A stretch of 5,053 nt of DNA from an uncultured Actinomycetes bacterium (GTDB taxonomy: Bacteria; Actinomycetota; Thermoleophilia; Solirubrobacterales; Thermoleophilaceae). Shown here one piece after another: positions 1-4,355 of the stretch. The stretch is from positions 1 to 5,053 of the forward strand of contig CAMLNW010000203.1 of NCBI GenBank assembly GCA_946481495.1, written 5' to 3'. Positions within the stretch are counted from its first letter, which is position 1; every line of letters begins with the position of its first letter. The position numbers were made by a program, and so were the translations under genes. Under the pieces are notes generated by a model. That model had not been told where the DNA came from. It did no database searches and was given only the letters and a program-made list of their open reading frames with translations.

Positions 1-298
1 AGCACGCCCAGTTGATCCGCGGGACGAACCAGCGCACCGGGCGGGTCGGCGGGGTCGAGCCGCGCCAGAACGTCGCGGTCCGCGTGCGGCCGGTCAACGG
101 GGCACCTGACAGCCAACGCCAGGCCAACATCGCGGCGACCAGGGCGACCGGGGCCACGACATGCTGCACAAGCGGGACCACGACGCGCCGAACCAGCCAG
201 ACCAGGCCAACGACGAACCCGATGATCAGGCCGCCAATCGTCTCCCAGACGCTGCCTGAGCTGGACTTTGCGCAGCCGCACTCTGTCACGATGCACAT
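1..298 (-). CDS. small membrane protein, unknown function (C-terminus beyond left edge)
   Basis: An ATG at 298-296 opens a frame with no stop down to base 1, giving 99 visible codons. By hand count about 90% of codons end in G or C, as expected for a real gene here. The product starts MCIVTECGCAK, with three cysteines in the first nine residues. Two hydrophobic stretches follow (about residues 20-37 and 43-60, separated by an Arg-Arg pair), then a basic, Pro- and Trp-rich segment that probably faces the cytoplasm. I do not recognise the family. The start overlaps the stop of the upstream GAP-like gene by one base (TGATG), which indicates translational coupling and a two-gene membrane-protein unit behind the tRNA. 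The Cys-rich N-terminus does not look like a signal peptide or lipobox. An alternative is that this is the displaced second half of a larger broken GAP-type protein, but the independent ATG and Cys-rich start argue against that. Confidence 0.6.
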   Translation of the reverse strand, partial: MCIVTECGCAKSSSGSVWETIGGLIIGFVVGLVWLVRRVVVPLVQHVVAPVALVAAMLAWRWLSGAPLTGRTRTATFWRGSTPPTRPVRWFVPRINWAC

Positions 299-543
299 CA
301 GGCGGCCGCCTTCCGGGCGAGCGTCAATCCGACCCCTTCGCGCACCAGCCACAACACGCTGATCACCGTGAGCCACGAGGCCCACACGATCGGCGCCAGC
401 AGGCCGACCCAGCCGACGACGAACGCCAGCCCGTTCACCCGACCCCGCGGCGAGCCCAACATCAGCACGACGCCGACGATCGGAATCGGGCTCAACCCGG
501 CCGCGACCGCAAACGACAGCACCTCACCGATCGCGTCGCTCAT
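298..543 (-). CDS. short GAP/Sap-like membrane protein, apparently truncated or internally deleted
   Basis: Predicted product of 81 aa starting MSDAIGEVLSFAVAAGLSPIP. Residues 1-45 resemble the start of GAP (Sap, sulfolipid-addressing) membrane proteins of actinobacteria: an amphipathic start, a helix with the SPIPI motif, then VVLMLGSPRGRVNG leading into a second helix. Members of that family, as I recall them, are roughly 200-230 aa with about six helices. This one ends after a third hydrophobic segment (about 49-72) and LARKAAA, so most of the family core is missing. The tail could be the family's last helix joined by an in-frame deletion, or unrelated sequence. A longer reading from 642 is possible but would translate the tRNA, so ATG at 543-541 is preferred. 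That ATG is only 4 nt from the tRNA 3' end and has no Shine-Dalgarno sequence. Its stop overlaps the next ATG (TGATG). Family assignment is from remembered motifs only. Confidence 0.6.
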   Translation of the reverse strand: MSDAIGEVLSFAVAAGLSPIPIVGVVLMLGSPRGRVNGLAFVVGWVGLLAPIVWASWLTVISVLWLVREGVGLTLARKAAA

Positions 544-547
544 GAGG

Positions 548-620
548 GGCGAATGACGGGACTCGAACCCGCGACCGCTCGGACCACAACCGAGAGCTCT
601 ACCAGCTGAGCTACATCCGC
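548..620 (-). tRNA. tRNA-His (anticodon GUG)
   Basis: A complete cloverleaf can be folded on the minus strand. The acceptor stem is 620-614 with 555-549 (7 bp, one G-U), the D arm 611-596 with the GG of the D loop, the anticodon stem 594-590 with 582-578 around loop TTGTGGT (589-583), a 5-nt variable loop, and the T arm 572-556 with loop TTCGAGT. The anticodon at 587-585 is GTG, so histidine. Identity is confirmed by two His-specific marks: the base before position 1 is G (complement of 621), and the discriminator base at 548 is C, giving the G-1:C73 pair read by HisRS. The 3' CCA is not encoded (the next bases are CCT), so it must be added by CCA-transferase. The GAP-like start codon follows 4 nt downstream. 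Confidence 0.97.
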
Positions 621-632
621 CAGGAGGCAGCG

Positions 633-638
633 AGACTA
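633..638 (-). promoter_or_regulatory. candidate -10 box for tRNA-His
   Basis: TAGTCT on the minus strand sits 12 nt upstream of tRNA position 1 and fits the TANNNT -10 pattern of actinobacterial housekeeping promoters. It would start transcription near 626, giving a very short 5' leader. The same 8-mer GCTAGTCT occurs upstream of the sulfatase operon (4278-4285). No convincing -35 is seen 16-18 nt upstream. Confidence 0.45.
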
Positions 639-659
639 GCACCCAAGCGGGTTTGCGCT

Positions 660-676
660 CGCCCCTCCATCGGGCG
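660..676 (-). terminator. weak hairpin after the small hypothetical gene
   Basis: CGCCC (660-664) and GGGCG (672-676) form a 5-bp GC stem with a 7-nt loop, starting 12 nt past the stop codon at 688-690. There is no U-run, so if it ends transcription it would do so weakly or with Rho. It could equally be chance in GC-rich DNA. It separates the upstream genes from the tRNA promoter. Confidence 0.2.
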
Positions 677-687
677 TCGCTTCGCGG

Positions 688-921
688 TCAGTCCTCGCCG
701 TGGCGGCGCTTCAGGCGGCGGAGTTCGGTCTGGACCGACTTCAGCTCGCGACGCGTTCCGGCGAGCTCCAAGGCGAGCGCCTGACACGCGGTCCGCATGC
801 GTGCCAGGCGCTCGATGACCGCCCCGTCGGAGACCTGCGAGCTCTCTGCCGCAAGAGGATGGTCGGCCCGCAACCGGGCCGCTGGCCGAGATTGCGTCAT
901 TTGAGCTAACGAGGCGGCCAT
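688..921 (-). CDS. small coiled-coil hypothetical protein
   Basis: Predicted product of 77 aa from ATG at 921-919. An in-frame GTG at 927-925 would add two residues, and an ATG at 900-898 would remove seven. No start has a good Shine-Dalgarno sequence. The C-terminal half (from about residue 35, beginning AVIERLARMRTACQAL) is a charged, heptad-like helix with regular Leu/Val spacing that ends in RLKRRHGED, so a coiled coil is likely. There is no signal peptide or membrane segment, so it is probably cytoplasmic. Codon use is uneven: the last two thirds are strongly G/C at third positions, while the first 25 codons include TTA, GCT, CAA, TCT and CCA. This suggests that the true start may lie further in or that the gene is young or degraded. 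I do not recognise a family. It lies between the sulfatase pair and the tRNA on the same strand but 90 nt from the sulfatase stop, so it is probably not part of that operon. Confidence 0.45.
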   Translation of the reverse strand: MAASLAQMTQSRPAARLRADHPLAAESSQVSDGAVIERLARMRTACQALALELAGTRRELKSVQTELRRLKRRHGED

Positions 922-935
922 CTGCACCCAGCGTA

Positions 936-973
936 GGCGACGTTTTTGCCGCCCGCATCGCGTCTGAATGCGG
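936..973 (-). terminator. two adjacent stem-loops after the sulfatase operon
   Basis: Two hairpins lie 38-75 nt past the stop at 1011. CCGCAT/ATGCGG (953-958 with 968-973) has a 6-bp stem and 9-nt loop. GGCGAC/GCCGCC (936-941 with 948-953) has a 6-bp stem with one G-U pair and a 6-nt loop that is A-rich in the transcript. Neither is followed by a U-run on the minus strand. They share base 953, so they may be alternatives. Their position fits the end of the operon, but function is a guess. Confidence 0.25.
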
Positions 974-1010
974 ATTGGAGTACGTGGAAACCCGCAGCCG
1001 AGCGCGGTGA

Positions 1011-2693
1011 CTACTGATTCGGAGCGGGCGCCGGCGTGGTCGTCGTATCGGACGGCGGCGCGGCGGAATCCGGGATGTCAGTGGCGTTCGGGTCTTGGGT
1101 GCCGACCTGATCGAAGTCGAGGTCGTCGCGGTCGGCATCGCGGGTCTCGCCGGCCTCCTGGCTGCTGGTCTCGTCGGAGTCCTCGATGCCGTCGTCGTCG
1201 GCGTCGTCGTCCTCGGGGTCGGGACGGATCGGACCGTCGTCACCGAAGTTCGGGTAGGTCCCCTGGGCCGCCGCGAGCGGCACCTTCTCGAGCGCGGCGA
1301 TCACGGGCGGGTGCTTGCGCACCACGTTCTCCTCGTCGTCGTCCTCGTTGTCGGAGTCCTCGTTGTCGAAGTCGTGCAGCTCGCGCTCATCCCCCTCCAT
1401 GTCCATCAGCATCAGCCAGCGCGGGTCGCCGACGGCGATCTTGGTGATCGATGCGCACATGAACGCCGTCCGCTTCGGCGGATCCTCGTCGTCGAGCAGC
1501 GCGGTCAGGTCCTCGCCGTCCATCCGGCCCGGACGGTCGATGCCCATCATCGACAGCAGCGTCGGCGCCACGTCGTGAGTCGAGGCGTAGTAGTAGCTGA
1601 AGTTCCCGGAGCGCCGGCCCTTCGGATCGCGCAGCAGGAACGGCACGAAGTAGGCGTGCTTGTAGGTCCCGGGCGCGCCGCGGCCGATCCAGCCGTGCTC
1701 GCCGAGCATCGTGCCGCCGTCACTGACGAACCAGACGACGGTGTTGTCGGCGAGCCCGAGGTCGTCGAGCTTGTCAAGCAGCCGCCCGACCGCACCGTCG
1801 ACCTGCTCGACCCCCTTCATGTAGGCGTCGCGAGCGAGCTTCACCGTCTCGTCGCCGATGTCGGCCGGGACGATCCAATCGCGCCGCTTCAACGGCGCGC
1901 CGAGACTCGGGTCGACCTCGAGGTTGCGCGTCCAGGCGCGCGGCGCGTAGAACGCCTCGGCGGGATCGAAGGCGTCCACCGCGAGGAAGAACTGCTTGCC
2001 GCTGCGGTCGAGGCGCTCGAGCTGGCGCTCACCAACCGTCACCGCGCGATCCATCGCCTCCGCGCTGCGCTCGATGCTGCCGACCAGATAGCGCTCGACC
2101 TCGCGCTGGGTCTGCTCGCGGCCGAGCGTCGTCTCGCCATGATCGGGCGGCGCCGGGTAGTCGTCGGGATCGACCTCGGTCGTCCGCTCGACCCAGTCGT
2201 CATAGCGCGGCCCGGAGAAGAACGGGTTGTCGGTGACCCAGACCGTCTCGACGCCCTCGCTCTCGAGCGCCTCCTTGATCAGCGGCTGACGGATATAGAC
2301 GGGGTTCCAACCGGGGACAGGAGCGAAGCCGTCGCGGCGCTGCCACTCGCGATACGGGAACGACCGCTTGCCGGTGACCAGCGCGCGGCGCGAGATCACC
2401 GCCGGCATCGCCTCCGGCACCGCGCGCTCGAAGCGCAGCGAGTCGCCGGCGAGGTCGTCGAGGTTCGGCGTGTTCGCAACCTGGTTGTCGTCGAAGGCGC
2501 CATCGAAGGCGCCGACGCTGTCGGCGCGAATGCCGCTCGCGACGATCAACAGGACGTTCGGCTTGTCCTCGTCGTCCTGGGCCTGGGCGGCGGTGGCCGT
2601 CAGAGCGCCGGCGGCGAGCCCGCCGAGTGCCGCGCTGCCCGCGACCGCGCCGCCGCGGCCGAGCAGGCCGCGCCGCGTCAGCCGCTTGCTCAT
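1011..2693 (-). CDS. Tat-exported sulfatase-family pseudoenzyme with acidic C-terminal tail
   Basis: Predicted product of 560 aa. Residues 1-39 form a Tat signal: TRRGLLGRGG, a long Ala/Gly/Leu stretch, then a signal-peptidase-I-like AQA before QDD. There is no lipobox, so a free extracytoplasmic protein is expected. Residues about 45-487 follow the sulfatase/alkaline-phosphatase fold, colinear with the upstream paralog. Shared segments include AVPEAMP, RRAL-TG-RSFP, VTDNPF, STHDVA-TLL and MDGEDL. The catalytic positions are lost: Ser53 replaces the first metal-binding Asp, Ala98 replaces the Thr/Cys nucleophile, Ala245 replaces His of the DPHE motif, Gly326 replaces His of SDHG, and Arg338-Gly339 replace Lys-His of the GKH motif. 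Asp325 and His373 remain. I therefore read it as a non-catalytic binding or regulatory paralog. Residues 441-456 form an Asp/Glu insertion, and 488-560 are an acidic, then Thr/Pro/Ala-rich tail absent from the paralog. ATG at 2693-2691 overlaps the upstream TGA by 4 nt. The frame is intact, which argues for maintained function. Automated annotation would probably call it a sulfatase. Confidence 0.9.
   Translation of the reverse strand: MSKRLTRRGLLGRGGAVAGSAALGGLAAGALTATAAQAQDDEDKPNVLLIVASGIRADSVGAFDGAFDDNQVANTPNLDDLAGDSLRFERAVPEAMPAVISRRALVTGKRSFPYREWQRRDGFAPVPGWNPVYIRQPLIKEALESEGVETVWVTDNPFFSGPRYDDWVERTTEVDPDDYPAPPDHGETTLGREQTQREVERYLVGSIERSAEAMDRAVTVGERQLERLDRSGKQFFLAVDAFDPAEAFYAPRAWTRNLEVDPSLGAPLKRRDWIVPADIGDETVKLARDAYMKGVEQVDGAVGRLLDKLDDLGLADNTVVWFVSDGGTMLGEHGWIGRGAPGTYKHAYFVPFLLRDPKGRRSGNFSYYYASTHDVAPTLLSMMGIDRPGRMDGEDLTALLDDEDPPKRTAFMCASITKIAVGDPRWLMLMDMEGDERELHDFDNEDSDNEDDDEENVVRKHPPVIAALEKVPLAAAQGTYPNFGDDGPIRPDPEDDDADDDGIEDSDETSSQEAGETRDADRDDLDFDQVGTQDPNATDIPDSAAPPSDTTTTPAPAPNQ
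1341..1368. repeat. 13-bp direct repeat encoding DNED twice
   Basis: GTCCTCGTTGTCG occurs at 1341-1353 and again at 1356-1368, a perfect direct repeat with a 15-nt period. On the minus strand each copy encodes Asp-Asn-Glu-Asp (residues 443-446 and 448-451 of the sulfatase-like protein), separated by Ser. It lies inside the acidic insertion and suggests growth of that segment by short tandem duplication. Confidence 0.75.
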
Positions 2694-4265
2694 CCGCCCA
2701 TCACCGCCTCGTCGCCGAACTGCGGCAGGGTGCCCCCGGCCTCCTGCTCGAGCACCGCCCAGAGCCGCTCGACGATCTCCGGGTTCTGGTCGGCGAGGTT
2801 GACGACCTCCTCCGGATCTGCCTGGGTGTCGAAGAGACGGATCCGCCGCTTCTCGCTGTGTGCAATCAGCACCCAGCGACCGTCGCCGCAGATCAGGTAG
2901 CGGGCGTAACAGGCAGTGAAGTAGGGCCGCTCCTCATAGGGCTGCTTGCCCTCGAACAACCGCGATAGGTCCTCGCCGTCCATCAGGCCCGGAGCGCGGA
3001 TGCCCTGGAAGCCGAGCAGCGTCGAGGCGACGTCGTGGGTCGAGGCGAAGTACTGGCTCTTCTCGCCGGCGAGCTTCTTGCCGCCCGGCTCACGGATCAT
3101 GTACGGCACCCGGTACATCGGCCAGTTCGGGTATGCGGCGTGCTTGCCGAGCAGCCCGTACTCGCCGAGCGTCAGGCCGTGATCACTGAAGTACATGACC
3201 GCGGTGTTGTCCATCAGCCCGAGATCGTCCATCTTGTTCAGCAGACGGCCGATCCAGCGGTCGACGAAGGTCAGCTCGGCGGCGTAGAGCTGGCGCACGC
3301 GCTCGACCGTCTCCTCGTCGATGCCGAGGTCGAAGACACGGCTGTAGGGCGTGTCCCAGGGCTGGATCGGGATGATCCCCTGCTTCTCCGAGCCCATCAC
3401 CCGCGCGTACTTCGACATGTAGACGCGCGGTGGGTCGAGCGACTCGTGCGGGTCGAAGGCGTCGACGCCGAGGAAGAACGGCTGCTTGTCCTTGAGCTCG
3501 TCGAGGACGTCCATGGCGCTGCGCAGCACGCGCGCGGCCGAGTAGTCGCTCTCGCGGCGGCGGTAGAGGTTGTTCCAGCCGACGTACTCGCGCAGCCGCT
3601 GGACCTCCGCGGGGCTGAGCCGCCGGACGCCGCCGACGCGATCGAGGGCGGCGACCGGTCAGCTTCGGGAACAGGTAGCGCTCGATCTGGCTGCGCGCCG
3701 CCGGCCGCTTGAACGGCCGGTTGAAGGCGCGGTAGGAGGCCTGCGAGTAGTCCGGCCGCGCCATGTTCAGCGTGCGGCGGAAGTTGGTGAAGCGCGGGCC
3801 GACGAGGAACGGGTTGTCGGTCACATAGGCGGTGTCGATCCCCGCCTCCGACATCACCTCGGTGAACATCGGCTGGTACGGGTAGATGTCGTTCCAGCCC
3901 GGCTCGGCGGGCAGCTTCGGCGTCACCTGCCAGTTGCGGAACGGGAACGAACGCATGCCGGTGATCAGAGCGCGGCGGACGCAGCCGGTCGGCATCGCCT
4001 CTGGCACCGCGTGGTCAAACAGCAGCGACTGCTTCGCGAGCGCGTCGATGTTCGGCGTGTCGGCCAGCTCGTCGTGACCGGCGTAGGCGCTGACGAAGTC
4101 CCGGCGCGTGCTGTCGGTCAGGATCATCACGACGTTCGGCGCGTCCTCGGCGTGGCTGATCTGCGGCTCGAGCTCGTCGTTGCAGGCACCGAGGCCGAGC
4201 GCGAGCGCTCCGGCGCCGCCGGCCTGCAGCGCACGCCGCCGAGTCAATCGAGGTTGGAGGGCCAT
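2690..4265 (-). pseudogene. Tat-exported sulfatase/alkaline-phosphatase-superfamily lipoprotein, Thr-nucleophile type, split by a frameshift
   Basis: The first frame runs from ATG at 4265-4263 through Thr203 (ending at 3657). The homologous frame resumes at Val (3655-3653) and runs to TGA at 2692-2690. Joined, this gives 524 aa, a normal family size. Residues 1-28 are a Tat lipoprotein signal: TRRRALQ, a hydrophobic stretch, and lipobox LGAC with Cys28. Expected catalytic residues are present in joined numbering: Asp51 in MILTDSTRRD, Thr93 in MPTGCVRR where classical sulfatases have the Cys/Ser that becomes formylglycine, His273 in DAFDPHE, Asp361-His362 in SDHG, Lys374 in LLGKH, and His410 in STHDVA. 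This suggests a membrane-anchored hydrolase or transferase acting on a sulfate, phosphate or phosphonate ester. The substrate is unknown. Without correction, the first frame continues in a meaningless Arg/Pro-rich tail to 3183 (360 aa). The shift may be a real mutation or an assembly error. The gene heads the operon and overlaps the pseudoenzyme gene by 4 nt. Confidence 0.88.
3653..3662 (-). other. frameshift point in the lipoprotein sulfatase gene
   Basis: Upstream of this point the family sequence ends in ERYLFPKLT. Downstream it continues in the next frame as VAALDRVGGVRRLSPAE. The second frame is closed just upstream by TGA at 3661-3659, so the change must lie within about 3653-3662. Skipping one base (or restoring two) rejoins the frames. 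The site contains the perfect 8-bp palindrome GACCGGTC (3653-3660) and no long homopolymer. The zero frame has no stop here, unlike the known prfB-type programmed shift, so mutation or sequence error is more likely. Confidence 0.85.
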
Positions 4266-4277
4266 ATGCGAGGGCGC

Positions 4278-4283
4278 AGACTA
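4278..4283 (-). promoter_or_regulatory. candidate -10 box of the sulfatase operon
   Basis: TAGTCT on the minus strand ends 12 nt before the ATG at 4265, placing a start site near 4271-4269 and leaving a leader of only 4-6 nt. That fits the lack of a Shine-Dalgarno sequence before this ATG. The surrounding GCTAGTCT is identical to the element before tRNA-His. No clear -35 is visible; the expected position (about 4301-4306) falls on the left arm of the inverted repeat. Confidence 0.45.
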
Positions 4284-4302
4284 GCCGTCGCGCAGGCGCG
4301 AA

Positions 4303-4338
4303 GCGGCGGTCGGCGGCCGAGGGTGGTCCGACCGCCGC
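4303..4338. promoter_or_regulatory. perfect 11-bp inverted repeat, candidate operator in the divergent promoter region
   Basis: GCGGCGGTCGG (4303-4313) and its exact reverse complement CCGACCGCCGC (4328-4338) flank a 14-nt spacer, with arm centres 25 bp apart. The repeat lies between the candidate -10 boxes of the two divergent genes and covers the -35 zone of both, so a dimeric regulator bound here could control both. It lies upstream of both predicted start sites, so a role in DNA rather than as an RNA hairpin is more likely. A terminator is unlikely because transcription leaves the site in both directions. The repeat is certain; the regulatory role is inferred. Confidence 0.6.
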
Positions 4339-4341
4339 ATG

Positions 4342-4347
4342 TATTGT
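4342..4347 (+). promoter_or_regulatory. candidate -10 box of the PHP gene
   Basis: TATTGT is the only A/T-rich hexamer in this gap and matches TANNNT. It ends 8 nt before the GTG at 4356, so transcription would begin at or next to the start codon. A leaderless mRNA would explain the absence of a Shine-Dalgarno sequence. Confidence 0.45.
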
Positions 4348-4355
4348 CGCCGCCC

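Noticed and set aside
298..548. Integrated element at the tRNA-His 3' end
   Set aside because: No integrase and no second copy of the tRNA 3' end are visible, and GC content does not change across the boundary. It cannot be supported from this window.
12..609. Plus-strand frames across the tRNA and membrane-protein genes
   Set aside because: They have poor composition and no motifs. The opposite strand has a tRNA and coherent hydrophobic proteins.
622..627. AGGAGG on the plus strand, a strong Shine-Dalgarno-like hexamer
   Set aside because: No credible plus-strand gene starts within 15 nt, and the bases lie directly upstream of the tRNA on the other strand. Coincidence.
298..642. Longer start for the GAP-like gene, at 642
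   Set aside because: Its first 33 residues are a translation of the tRNA (the typical CSSAGRALG...GRGFESR string). The family start is the ATG at 543.
1186..1216. GTC-rich trinucleotide run resembling a microsatellite
   Set aside because: The run is interrupted and explained by consecutive Asp codons (GAC) in the acidic tail. It is not a perfect tandem array.
611..1243. 210-codon minus-strand frame from the sulfatase tail to the tRNA
   Set aside because: It is out of frame with the sulfatase tail, its first part is low-complexity Thr/Arg/Pro, and it overlaps three better-supported features.
1095..2900. 601-codon open frame on the plus strand
   Set aside because: It is the antisense of the sulfatase genes. 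The product is a repetitive Val/Arg/Leu/Ala string without motifs, a common artefact of strong G/C third-position bias.
3653..3662. Programmed +1 frameshift joining the two sulfatase halves
   Set aside because: There is no in-frame stop or slow codon at the shift, and no internal SD or slippery run as in prfB. The zero frame continues for about 160 codons, so mutation or error is the simpler reading.
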